A DNA stretch of 64,000 nt from Phoebastria nigripes (lineage: Eukaryota > Chordata > Aves > Procellariiformes > Diomedeidae). The stretch is taken from NCBI GenBank assembly GCA_035582835.1, contig JAYKAV010002788.1:2722316-2786315 (forward strand), written 5' to 3'. Numbering within the stretch: the stretch's first letter is position 1; every line of letters starts with the position of its first letter. Positions 13,201-25,471 of the stretch are shown in pieces. The position numbers and the translations under genes were made by a program. The notes beneath the pieces were generated by a model. It was given only the letters and a program-made list of their open reading frames with translations. It did no database searches and was not told the DNA's origin.

Positions 13201-14554
13201 TCATTTTCTCACATAAAGCATATTTTGCTTTAGCCATTAATTGCTGTTACTTCCAACAGTGTCTTTTTGTGTTGCTGGCTTCTTCTGCCTGTACGTCTGA
13301 ATTGTTGCACTTGTGAAGGAGATCAGGGTACATTAAGCATTTTGGAGAAAAATATCTGTGAAAAAAGAAATGCTGACAGAGAAGGTAGGATAGTTTAGTG
13401 AAAAGTTTTATGTTTGGGGTTGGTTTGTGAGGGGTTTTTTTGTGTGTGAACAATGAGAAGACAAAGTAATCATCAAACAGTTCATACACTGTGATAAAAT
13501 TCTGTTTTCAAAGTACTGTTTCCACAATACATTGAAAATTCCACAGTATGAAGTAAAATGGATAAATGTTTTTTTTTAATAACAGGAAGAATCATTTCAT
13601 CTGAACTCGTTTTTCTTTACATCGTAATTTTCTTCTTTACTTCATGCTACTGAATAAAAGAAGAGCACAAATGGCAAGATGACTAAAGGGAAGGCTGTTC
13701 AGACAATTTCTTTAGGTATTTTAAAAGTCATAGAGTAGAAGGGTGTAAGAGTTGGAGACTGTCCTCACTAAATGCTGCTGATATTTATTGTTATGGTAAT
13801 AATTAAAAAAAATCTTCAAATAGAAGTGATTTTTTTTTTCCTTAGCTCATAGACTGCTGGAGGAGGTAGAGAGAGGCTGAAACAGTAGGCGAAGAATGAG
13901 GAAAGGTGGAGAACACTTGAGTGCAAGGGGTGGGGTTGAAGTGTGTCCTTCTGTTCAGCCATTGATGACTTTTAAGGAAATAGCTGTCAGTCAGAGCTAC
14001 GCTTTCCATTCATGCCCCAGGAAGCTCTTTTCTTCACCTCTTCTTTGAAGTGGGAATTTTAGCACCCACATGCTTTATCTTGCTTTCAAATTGTTTTATT
14101 TAACCATAATGCTCTGGCTTTTGATTTGCTTTTCCTCTCACCCCAAAAAACCTGATAATTTAAAGTCAATTCAGATCCTAATGGGGTTACTTACTTGGGA
14201 ATAAACTGATAGAAACTACCGTTCTGAGCCTTTTGGAGAGAGGATCTTAGGGAGTCATGGATACACTACAAGAAAATTGCAACTAATTGCCAGTAGCCCA
14301 GCTGATTTATAGCAATAATATAAAAATTCTCATAGTTGAGCTGACCACAGTAAAACCTTGCAGTTATGAGTTGTTATGAAACCTAAAACCTGAGCTTCTA
14401 ATAAAACGTTTATGGCCTTCAACCTTTTTGGCAATAAATTAAAAAAAAAAATCTGTTTAGAATGCATTTTTTTCTTAAACTGTAATAACATAATTTCTAC
14501 TCTAATACATTCCTCCTCCCACATACAGTCTTTCATTCTACAGTAAAACTTTTC

Positions 14555-14935
14555 TTGCCCTTCACTTGTGCTCTATTCTGTCTCCCACACCCCTCTACTG
14601 ACTTGCCATTACCCACTTGTAGAGCAAAAAATCATTTCTCTTCTTCGTTTAAAATTGTAGGCCTGTGGTACAGCAGCATAACTCACTTAAGCCCTGGGTG
14701 TTTTACTGCGCCCAGAGGGGCACAGTGTGTTGTTTGTCTCTCCAGAGGCTGGAGGCAGTGCATACCTCCTGGTCAAAGACTGCTGACTGTCAGCTCATGT
14801 GTACCTTCTGGCTGGGAAGTGTGTGCTCAGATTTGCTTCCTGCCTCCTGCCTGCAAGGTTTCACATTTACTGCTGCCAAGAGGACATGCTCTCAGCCCCT
14901 GAGTAGGCCAAGAGCACAGGTTGCCCCTTGACCAC
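14555..14935. other. GC-richer unexplained intronic patch
   Basis: This stretch is richer in G+C than its surroundings, so several overlapping frames stay open by chance. No splice-bounded exon, repeat signature or RNA gene was recognised in it. Confidence 0.3.
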
Positions 14936-17900
14936 TGGCAAATTAGTGAAATTCCTTTTCCAGCTATGTGTTTTATGGGACTTGTACAGTATGTAATGTA
15001 AGAGGTCTCAGAGTAGAGTGAAGATTTTTTTCTGTTTTGTTTTAAAATTCTTTTTCCTGTGATAGCATGTCCTTTCAATAAAGGAATAGGTAGTCCTATG
15101 TTTTTTCTAAATTTATGGAGAATGTTCTGTCCTTTCAAGCTAGTTAGACTTTAAATGATTTTCTGTCTCATCAGTTAGAGGAAATAAAACCATTGCAAGA
15201 GGTTCCAAAGATCTGAAAGTCCACATATGGTTCACAAAGATGATGGGGTTTTTTTGTTTGTTTATTCAATGGATTTTAAATGTCTAAACACTTTTCAGGA
15301 TACAAATCTTGGCCTTTTTTTTTTTTTTTTCTATTTGATACCCATAGGATTAGCACCCTTTATCATGTGAATGAAATATTAAAATAAATAAATAATCTGA
15401 TGTTCAGGTATGGTGATGAGAGCCTCTTGAGCTCTGTATGTCATCACTATTTTGAATAATTTGACTGAAGCGTTTTGTCTCTTGTAGAATCAGGGCTTTT
15501 TTTTTCTTGTTTTAACATCTTGCCTGGTACATACAGTTAGTATATATACTCTGGAGGTTATTCATAAGTTTAACGATAACCCTGGTATCCTTGACAGAGA
15601 TTCCTTGTTCCTTCACTTTTCTTTTTTCCTCTCTCCTATGTGACTACTGTAGCCACTGGTATGTTTTAATAATATTTTTATAATCAAAGATGAGCAATCT
15701 GTAAAACTTACAAACTATTAGCACATGTCTTTTAATACTAGCCATTATCTTATTAGAAGAGTTGATAATATTCATGTTTAAGAGGTAACAAGCTGTAAGG
15801 TTATGTTTTCTGGGAAGTTAATGTATTAACAGCAGTTTCTCTCCACAAACTGATGGGCTGTGGAATAGGTCCTCATTTGTTTAGTTCTCCATATTTATAT
15901 ACATTGTATAACAAGTGGATACTTGTTGCCTTCAAGATGCTCTTAAATGGAGGGAGAGTGAGAAGACCATGAGAATGGAAACACATATGGAATATGAAAA
16001 TATTTATTAAGAATACCCTTCATATATATCAAATGCTCTCAATTTTTCTGTTAGATTAAAAGAATTGTTCATCTGAAAAAAAAATCACTTCAAGTTTCAT
16101 TTTTAGATATTAAGCACTATATCAGATGAATTTAGATAGTGGTTTTGTTGTTACATCAAAAGAATCCCCTTCAGCTCTTTCCTGGCTGTTCTTTGATGGG
16201 AGTGCAGATCTATATTTTTGTGATCATTGATATTTTGAGTAGAATATTTGAGAATTTGGGCTCAATATTAAGCAAACCTCAAGCTTGCTTTGTACGTCTT
16301 TCCATAATTTTTTTTCAAGACTACTTTACTTTTCCATTATTATATTGGGAGCAGTTTATGACAAAATGATGACCTATTTGTATAGGAGTTCACAAGTGAG
16401 TAATTAGTCTGAATGCCCTAACCTTATGGCCTTAACAGAACAAAAAAGATGTGTCTGAAACTTAATGCTATCTTTTGTGATTGAGTGATATATGAGAAAG
16501 ATGAAAAACTTGCAAAGTGAGCCTCTTTTTGTACAGAACTGTCACTACTCTGCTTAGCTGATACAGACTCTTTTCAGCTGTCACTTTCAGTACAAAAGAG
16601 ATGAAGCCTGTGCCTAGACTTACTCCTGCTATCCTATTCTGATTTTTATCTAAAGCCAAGTCTGATGCCTGCAAGATTATCGACCATTTGTCCCATCAGA
16701 GTGCCAAGGTCTAGAATCCTGACTTTTCTGTGTTTTTTAAGTTCGTTGTCAGTTTTCAAAGTATCTTTGTTTCAATAATCAACACTAGATACTATTTTTC
16801 TGCTGTTGTGGGGGATAAAAAAATTGTCAAACACAAATATTCTGCTCTCTTCATATTCCAAAATATATTAGATGGTCTTTTATGTTCTTTTTTCTTTTTG
16901 TCTATACATCTTAAAAGTATGTTAACTTGAAAATACTTCTGTTTTCAGCAAAAGGCAGCTGTGTACCTATTTTGTTCTTAAAAGTATGAGCTGCTTAAAA
17001 ATCCTATAGCTGATAATTGTGACTGAAACAAGAAATACTAATCCCTTTGTGGGAAGGGGAAAGAAGGGCTGGGTGATACTTACGATATTTGTGATAGCTG
17101 CAAAGTGAGTATATTGTAATGGTACAATTGTCTCAAGCATTTTTTTCAGTATCTCAGTCTTGATGAGCTGTTTTCTTGTCAAGCCAGTCTCAACATTCTA
17201 GCTAAGTGGTAGGAATTTCTTGGGTAGAGCCTTCTACTAAAAAGAAATAAAATAAAGCAACAGTAATGCTTTTGGGTTGCGGAGCGGGGCAATCTTTGCC
17301 AGACGGGAGAGGGGTGAGTGAATGGGGTGTGTATGTGTGCATGCCTCTGCACACATCTGAAATGTAGAAAGAGAAATAAAACATAACTGAGAGTGACTGT
17401 TTCATTGTCTGTTCCACATGTGCAAAAGAAGCAAGACACTCTCAGATCTGAAATAGAGCACTGGTTCTTTTTTGTTCTTTTGGTGATCTTGGTTTTATAA
17501 GTCAGCAGAAGGAGACAGTTTATCCTTCATCTGTGACGTTTATGGTTTAGAATTTTTTTTTTTTGATCGCTAAATATCTATTCCTGGTGGAAATGCTCCA
17601 CTGCTTGACTGCTGGTTTTCATTACTCTCCCATCCTATTGCATTTTTTAGAATGGAATATAGTGTAGGTAGCATTCTTACTGGGTATAAATTGTTATACA
17701 AGTGCATTAGTGAGATAAAACTGTATGGTGGCACACACAGTTTCAAAATGCCTTGTAAATCCTTTAGTATTTTACTCCAACCTTCTTCCCAGTAGCAACT
17801 GAAGCTTTATAATAGAAGGGTTTGTCTTGGTTTAGTTTTGATTCAATGGTTGAGATAAAGGATGTATTTCTAGAACTTTGGCGACCTTGAAAGTTTGTTT

Positions 17901-18695
17901 CAGGTCAGGTTAAATTCCTCTTAGTTACTGAATGTTTTTAACAAGACCAAAAGGCTGTGTTCACAACAACTCTGAAGATCAAGGTACTGAATAAGTAAGG
18001 GAGACTTACTTTTAAGGCAGAAGATGCGGCAGGGCATGGTGCCAAAGCTATTGAGCTCTGCTCAACCTGCGCTAGCTAGCAGAATGCATGAAGATGCAGA
18101 GCCTTGCTGTCTTTCTCAAATAAGACTATCTATAAAATGTTTGGGTATAAAAGATGGCAAGAAACTTGATGTCCTTTCAAGTCCCAATTAAGGTACACAA
18201 CACTCATTACTTTAATTCGCATTCTCTCCTATGCATGGACTAGGAGCATGAACCTTAAATTAGAGCTGTTATAACTAATGTTTGGGGAAAAAAGTACAAC
18301 TCATGACTTAGAAAACACACATTGAGAGAATGAGTTGTTCTCTTTCTGTAAATGTAGTCATTTGCATTTTGCTTAACGGAAAACTTATTTGAATATATTG
18401 AACTATATTATCCTAATGTAGTCTCCTAATTTTATATTTACATTTATTTTGAAGCTCTTAAATAAATATGTCCAAAACCTGCTTACTATTGTTTTATTTA
18501 GAAGTAGGTTAGGTCATATGTGAATCATGTTGAAATCTGTTAAATCTTAACTGGTGGAGTTTTAAATTGAGATTGTAAACGCCTTTTTTAACACTGTTTT
18601 TATCTCTGTGATGCGTGCTGATTTCTAAACTGTGTGCAAAAATATGGGGAGGGGATTTGTCTCTTGGCCAACTTTTTTTTTTTCCCATCTTATAG

Positions 18696-18895
18696 GTGGC
18701 TATTACTCCTGTTTCGCAAATACTGAATAGCTGTAACTGCTCCACAGTTAAGGACATTTATTTCAGTTCAGCAGCAGATGGCCTCTTTAAATACACAAAT
18801 CCAGGGACTATCTTACTGAAGATGGAAAGAAAATTACTGTATATGGCACATGGCGAAATGAAACTGTTATCCCTGCTAATTATTCAGTAATTTAG
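18696..18895 (+). other. Exon-like patch of unknown nature
   Basis: A very strong acceptor (long T tract then cccatcttatag) is followed by an open frame of 64 codons that ends TAA at 18888-18890. An overlapping frame from 18791 to TAG at 18893-18895 reads very protein-like in its second half (EDGKKITVYGTWRNETVIP). The two could represent one coding segment split by a frameshift, or chance. There is only a weak donor (gtaatt at 18886). It is not phase-compatible with the neighbouring gene exons. Confidence 0.2.
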
Positions 18896-20749
18896 ATGTG
18901 TTGTATTTTTTTTCTTTTCCCCAGACAGTAAAGTCTATAAAAGTCCATGACAAATACTGCTTTCACATATTTCTGGTACAGCAAACAAACCTTGTTTTTT
19001 GTAATTTTTTGTTTTACAGGAGGCAGGCTATTATCTGTGCCTTTCCTCATCTCTCTTCTTGTGCAATAGTGCCTTTGGGATGCTTCTAGTTTGATTGGCA
19101 GGCTGGCATATTTAGGCATGTCTGAAATACAGACTGTGTGTTTTTCATTCAGAACCACACAAACTATGCCATGTTTGAAGTAAGTTATTGAAGCTTCATA
19201 TGCAAGAATAATGGTTTAAGAATTTAAACTAGAAATTTTGTACAATCAAAATTCTGTGGGTTTTTTTTTTTAAAATAGAAGACAAAAAATATATCTGTCA
19301 AACATAAATGGAAAAGGAATCAAAATGACGCAATCCTGACCAGAAACCAAGTTTTAGTTTTAAGTTTCTTCACTGACTATTCTTCTGTTTTGCCATTCAG
19401 TAAAGAACAAAGGGCTGGGAAACAGCATTAGAGGTGGTAATTGTAATTGCCCGTATTAAAAATGCTTGTGAATGAGCCTTCTCTGCAGCTGTATCAGGGA
19501 GATGGGGGGTGGGGGGTGGAGAGGAACAAAAAAAAAGAAAAAAACAACCAAAACCAACAACTTCCGCTGCCCCCCAACAGGTAATATCAATTATTTATTT
19601 AGTAACAGTTCACAGAAACACTGGATGAGTGAAAGAATGGTGAGCAAATTTTTCTTTTGTTCGGTCAGGCAAACAGAATATACCCTAGACTGTAGTGTAA
19701 GTATATAAATATTGGGCTCTAGTTGCAATGGGAATCCAAAATGTAGTAAAAATGTTTCCTTAGTCAAAGTAATTGAAGAAGAATTCCTTTATAATTTTGT
19801 AAAGTATGTAAAGATCTATAATCTCATTCCAACCTCCAAAAAATGTTTATTCAAATCAAAATTGTTATATAAAATTTACACTTTCATGGGCTTCCATTTT
19901 TTTTAATATAAGACAGCTACCATATCCCAAAACATCCAGTGTTACAACCTTCATAAAAGGTATTATTTCCCCCAGTTCACTTAATGGGTGAAATCATAGT
20001 GATTTTTGTCTATGGCAAACTTTCTTTGACTTCAGTGAAACTGTAATCAACATGTACCCCAAATCTGTCACCAAATCCTGCTGATCTATGGATATGGATA
20101 AATGGTATTTGGGATGCTGAAAGTTTTGGGCTGGTTCCAAGTTAGTCCCTCTGGATCTGAAAGAGGGATAGCGTTCTTGTTACAGTATGTTATAGTGTAC
20201 TTCTCAGCTCAGATGATAGTTCAGATCTCTGTACTCCTCAGGAGGAACACTATTAATTCTTTATTTTCTATTGTGTATTTACCTTATATACTCCTCTTTG
20301 TTTTGCATTGTGTGTGTGTTTAATCTGGCTTATTCCACTCTACTATTACACCATGTAATTGAGTGTTGACTATAAAAAGCAATGGTAGGAAATTATGAAG
20401 TTCATATTGTTGGAATGAATTTGATGACCAATTATGCTATTTTTGTCTCTGATATTCGAAGGGAGATGGGAGACTTTCAAATGCAATTCTGGGCATTGTC
20501 AGTCTTTTCAGTTTGGTATTAGAGTTAAGGTTGAAAGATGACTGTACAGAATTTTGAATAGGATTTTCAATAAAATGCATAAGTTCAGTGTGTATGAAAA
20601 ACACTATGAGGTTATAATTGTGTTGAATGAAGAAATGTAATTTCTGAATTTGGCAACTAGTTTCTTTAAATTACTGGATATTTCAGTAGGAGAGCTGGAT
20701 GGTACGTTAAAGATCTTGATTTATGTTAAATATCCAATTTTGTTCCCCA

Positions 20750-21207
20750 CAGCTCAAGAGGGATGTTGAGGAACTGGGGAGCACCAATAAGATGGGTAGA
20801 AGGCCCACTGCTTAGAGCAAATGATCTGCCAGGAGAGGCTGACAGAGCTAGGCTTGTTTACTCTGACAAAGAAGCAGCTATTGGGTGACCTAAGAGTATC
20901 CCATGGCTGCTTGAAGGGTTGTTACAAAAATGGTAGAGCTGAATTTTTCTCAGTGGCACCAGATTGGCCACAAACTGTGATACGGTATGTTCAGGTTAGA
21001 CATGAGGAAGAACACTGCTGGGAGACCAATACAGCCCTGGAACAGGCTGCCTGGAGAAGCTCTTGAATTTTCCATCTTTGGAGGTCTTGAAGACTCAGAA
21101 AGACAAAGCCATGCCTGACCTTTTCTCATGTTGATGACAGTCCTGCTCTGAGTAGAAAGTTGGACTGCACAACTTCCAGAAGTTCCTCTCAGCCACTCCA
21201 ATACTTA
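20750..21207 (+). mobile_element. CR1 LINE fragment (old, 5'-truncated)
   Basis: It matches the CR1 ORF2 C-terminal and 3' region. Landmarks in order are gccaggagaggctgacagagct, a diverged ggtgacctaagag block, gtggcaccagattgg, gacatgaggaagaac, the hallmark ccctggaacaggctgcctggag, cttggaggtcttgaagac, and a decayed 'ttggactgcacaacttccagaagttcc' 3' end. All frames are interrupted. Confidence 0.85.
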
Positions 21208-21800
21208 AACTGATTAGGTTTTTGTTCATCCTCTATCCCCTTCCTTTTCTTACCCCATTCTAAAGCGACTGTGGCTCATATGTTTGTTTGAAAAAGCAAA
21301 CAACACTGTCAAAAGGCATATCTTACACACAGTAAGGCATTCGCAAATGATAGTCACAAAACTCTACTTGTGTTTTTGACAGAAAATAATAATACCAAAA
21401 AAAATGCCCTCCACTGATAGCATTTGAAAACCATCCTACTTTTCACTCTTGAAGAAAACGCAGCTGATAAAGAAATGTTTTGGGGTTTTCCATAGTACTT
21501 AAAGTCTTGCTTTCCACTTGAAAAAAATAACAAAAAGTATTTTTTCACCCCAGACAAAAGTTAATGACAAATAAAAGATTAAGCAGACCTATGGGAACAA
21601 TATAAAAACCAAAATTCATCTTATTATTTCTATGAATAGTGTTCACAACGCTGTAATTTAGTTAAGTTTATTTCACACCTGTTTTATGACCTGTGAATAA
21701 TTTTTGTATCTTTGCTGCTTTTAAGCAGTTGCCTTAAGTCAGTTGCCACATTCATCTTATCTTTAATTGGAAATTGTCAGGTACTACCCCATCCTCTGGC

Positions 21801-21803
<3 letters not shown>

Positions 21804-21852
<49 letters not shown>
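21804..21852 (+). repeat. Poly-T tract, 49 nt
   Basis: Forty-nine consecutive T residues, the longest homopolymer in the window. It may be the reversed poly-A of a retrocopy, but no element body was recognised beside it. Confidence 0.95.
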
Positions 21853-21855
<3 letters not shown>

Positions 21856-23289
21856 CTGCTTTTCTGTGGATACCATCAATGATTTCTGTCTGGTTTAGTA
21901 ACTTCAGTTCCAGGCTGGTAACTCATCTTTAATATTTTCAGCATTTACACTTTCATGAGGTTTCCTTTTTTTGTGTTTAGTGGGTATCAAAAGCACTGCA
22001 AATGTCTTATTGCTGTACTCTGAAAATACAGGGAAGTGAAGAGCCCCTATCTCTTTCATTGTGGGGTACGGTACTCAACTTTGCTGTGGTTATACCAAGC
22101 CACTCACATTTAAGCTGTTTACCTCTTCATTTCTGTGATGAAGTCTGGCATAGTACAAAGTAAAAAAATATGAACGTGAGGACTAAATGCTGAGCTATTC
22201 CTGGCAGAGAGCAGAAAAGCAGTAAAGACAGAATAGATCTGAAAGTGGCTATACTATCTACTTTATATTATCTACTATATTTTCTATAATTTGTGGTCCA
22301 GGCATGATATTTTGTAGTGCTGGAATTGATACTGTTTCATGCTCTCTTTGTGGCCTTGATTATTACATGCTTTTGCTGTGTAGTCAAAATGAAGTGTTGC
22401 AAAGTGAGAAAAAAAATGCCTGGAGCTGAACATTGTTTCATAGAAGAAAAATAAAAAAAGGTGGGAATGAAGATGGTGTTCACATTATGTACCTGAATGG
22501 CAGTGCGTGAAGTGTCATATTGATAATACAAATAATAAAGATTTAGCTCTTTGTTTATTAAAAATAATTACATTCCATATTAATTGCCAATTTATTGTAG
22601 GTAAAAAGACATCTAGTGAAATGATGGGCAATGTGGGGTGTTCTGTTCATTTCTGACAAAATCATTTTGGTGTAATGCACAAACACTTTCCCAACTGAAA
22701 AGGAAGTTCAAAAGGTAAAGCTATCTCTAGCTTACATTTTCTGTTTTCATAATGAAGAATACCCTTTACTTGGGGTGATGTTCAAGATGCGATAGAACTC
22801 TTCCAGGTCAGAGCAGGGCTAGTTGATTTTTCATATTCAGGATAAACGTATAGTTACAATTAAGTGTATATAAGAAAATTATGATGGCCTAAGCATAGAC
22901 CTATTTACACTGCTACTTATATTAGAGAGTGAACCAATAGCATATATTGCACTGTCCACCTTATATGTTTCTTAGCAAGTGCTCTTTATTATCAATCTCA
23001 GAGAAGGATCATCCAAAGTTACAGGTTGCTCAGCAGGTTCCATAAACAATTCTTCTCAGCAGTCAATCTGAGACTTAAGCAGACAAAAGCTGAATGGATA
23101 TTGCTTTTCAAATTAGTACTGCTGTGTAATTAATTGCCCTTAATTAGCAAATCTTTCTTTAAGTATTCAGACTGCAGTGATGTAATTTGTGTTCCCAGGT
23201 AACTGATCACATAACATGACAGTTCAGCTTGGTATGGAAAGCTGCTTTTAACAAACTCCAAGTAATTGCATGTTTCATTGAAAATGTTT

Positions 23290-23630
23290 TGATTGAAACA
23301 GCGGTGATCTATCTGATGACCCTCAAATTGTCTTGAGCCCACGCAGTTCTTCCAGCTGGCTTGCTGTTGCTTTAAGATACGAGATGGGTGTTCGGGCAGT
23401 GTGCTCTCTGGTCATTGAATGCTGTTCCTTGTGCTACACTCAGCTTGATGCTCAGAGCTTGGAGATACATCCACTGGGGAGGCATCCCTCCTTTGCTGCA
23501 TGTACAGGGACTGGTATGGAGAACTAGAAACAATGTTTACTGTGATGGTGAAATATCTCCAAACAAACCTGTAGCTGGTGAGGTTAGGCCAGCCTGGATC
23601 AAATAAGGCATCCCTTCCATAGAGAGGCAA
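23290..23630. other. GC-richer unexplained intronic patch
   Basis: Three overlapping ORFs of 64-72 codons on both strands stay open here. None has paired splice sites or recognisable content. It may be an old repeat or a conserved non-coding element. Confidence 0.25.
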
Positions 23631-25447
23631 ATTTAACTTTGTGATAGTATTTTTGTATTTTATAGAATTTTATATTGTGACAGTATTTGTGATAGATGTG
23701 CTATGATAGTGATAAAATTCTCAATTTCCTTTTAAACTGAGTGGTATGTGTAGCCTACTACATGATTAGTGCCCTCATCTGCTCGACTTCTTTTAGAATT
23801 TGAATTTTCCACACACCACTGGGCAATAGAGAATTACAGCTCTTAGAGCGATGAATGTCATTCTTACTATGATGGATGTTNGTATTTTTGAAACTCACAA
23901 ACAAGTGAGGTGCCAGGCATCCTGACCCAACACAAGTTATTTTTCATTGTGCTTGTGGCTTTGGTACAGCAGTTCAGAATAGAGAGTCCAAGAAAAATCT
24001 GTAAATGGGGAATTCCAGTNTGGGTTTTAAATAGGCATTGTAACATTGCAACCAGCATTTGTATTAAAAAAAGCTGGTCAAATAAGGGAGGATTTTTTTT
24101 TTTGTGGTCAGAGGCAGCTGGAACGTTGGTTTGTAAACATTTATCTGGGCAGCCTAAAATTAAGAAAGAACTTATGGATTTAGAAGGAAAACCCAGTTCG
24201 CAAGTCAACGTATAAAATAATTGCAGTGTCCAAAGCCAGGGATTTTACAATTTTTAAAGCAAAGATACTGCCTTATATAGCTTAGATTTAGGCCTTTGAA
24301 AAGACACTTTGAGTGTGTTATAGCAGGAACTACACAGAAAAAGGGAAGACAGAGGGTGGAGTTTGGGGAGAACTGGAATGCAATACAAACCAAGTGAATG
24401 CCTGATCAGGGATATCTGTTGTTTTCTTGAGTCCATGCTTTTATTACACTTCACTTGCTAAATCTTGGTGCCTTTTGTTTTTCTGTGTCTCGTTATACAG
24501 AGCTAAGGGGGAAAAAATACATTGTCGATCTTGTTTATGGCTTGTTTATTGTATATCTTTGTTTTGTTTCACAGTAAGGCATGCTGCTAGTTCCTTAACC
24601 TTATTGTTTTCTATTTCTCAGTCTGTATGTCAAAAAGAAGCAGTGTGTTTTCTCTCTGAAATAAAGAATTACAATAGATTTCATATATGAAACACCTGCA
24701 CAGTAGGAAGTGAAACAGAACTTTTTAGCTCTCACTGTTTTATGGCAAGATTTCTGTTGCCTTTCCTTCCTGTAAACAAAAGGAGTCACTTAGAGAGTGG
24801 GAAATAGGCTGTTTACAGGATATTTTCTGTATGAAAGGAAGGAAAAGTGCCTTTACAGAGATCAGCCTATTGTGTTGGGAATATTGGAAGTTATATGGAG
24901 TTAAATTGAGTTTAGTGTTTGGAGGGGAAATAAGCAGCAAAATACATGTAATCACTTCAGTCTTGACCCTGAGAAGTGCTAGATGCCCCCATTAGTTGCT
25001 GAAATCAAAGCAGGAGTTAGGACGTGGAGTGTTTTGGTTTGGTCCCAAATCCTATGTGTAGCTTGTGATCATTGTAAGAACTTTATCAGATATAGGCTAC
25101 ACTTCAAAATAAAAGCTAAGAGCTTATGGAATGTGGCTTTTATTTAAAAACAAGCACTTCTGATACTTGTACTTTTAATTACCGGTTCAAGTTACTTTTG
25201 CACATCTGTCTTCCAGCTGGCTGTCTTTGAAATACAGTTGTCTTTGCTAGAGAAATGTCGTAATTGGGTTTTTCTTGAAAGTAATGGTTTTAAATGTACA
25301 TGTAGAGTGTACATATTCTCAAAGTTCTGTTTGACCTGTGAAATATATTAACTATAATTCTGGTATGAATGGGGATATCTTATTCTTGCCTGTGTTATAA
25401 AATTAATTTCTGTGATTAGCTATTTGATTTTCATTTATCTTCTGTAG

Positions 25448-25471
25448 CATCAGCAAGAACCTTTATCGCCA
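25448..25471 (+). CDS. 24-nt coding microexon
   Basis: A 24-nt segment lies between a strong acceptor (gattttcatttatcttctgtag) and a consensus-like donor (gtaagaat). In the phase set by its neighbours it contributes the last base of GAC (Asp), then ISKNLYR, then CA of CAG (Gln). It is a multiple of three, so inclusion or skipping keeps frame (GA+G gives GAG, Glu, if skipped). The length puts it in the vertebrate microexon class, many of which are regulated in neurons; I see no clear UGC motif directly upstream that would argue for SRRM4-type control. All three frames are open in so short a segment, so support comes from splice sites and phase. Confidence 0.6.

Larger units (their letters stand above)
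789..25447 (+). other. Large intron (about 24.7 kb) between the 715 exon and the microexon
   Basis: The span starts with gtaagt and ends with a pyrimidine-rich acceptor (tttgattttcatttatcttctgtag). It holds two good-looking but frame-disrupting cassette exons (2330-2371, 10191-10274), an exon-like patch at 18696-18895, CR1 remnants at 7215-8206, 9565-9815 and 20750-21207, and poly-T tracts, the longest 49 nt. Slightly GC-richer unexplained patches lie at about 14555-14935 and 23290-23630. Most of the rest is AT-rich sequence in which I see nothing specific. Confidence 0.6.

Noticed and set aside
17075..17105. Possible 14-nt minus-strand microexon (gtaagtatc donor)
   Set aside because: The acceptor tract is poor and no neighbouring minus-strand exons were found.
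19021..19092. Acceptor followed by EAGYYLCLSSSLF, resembling an immunoglobulin-domain end
   Set aside because: The open stretch is only 24 codons, has no donor, and the likeness to the Ig 'AGYYLC' motif is short enough to be chance.
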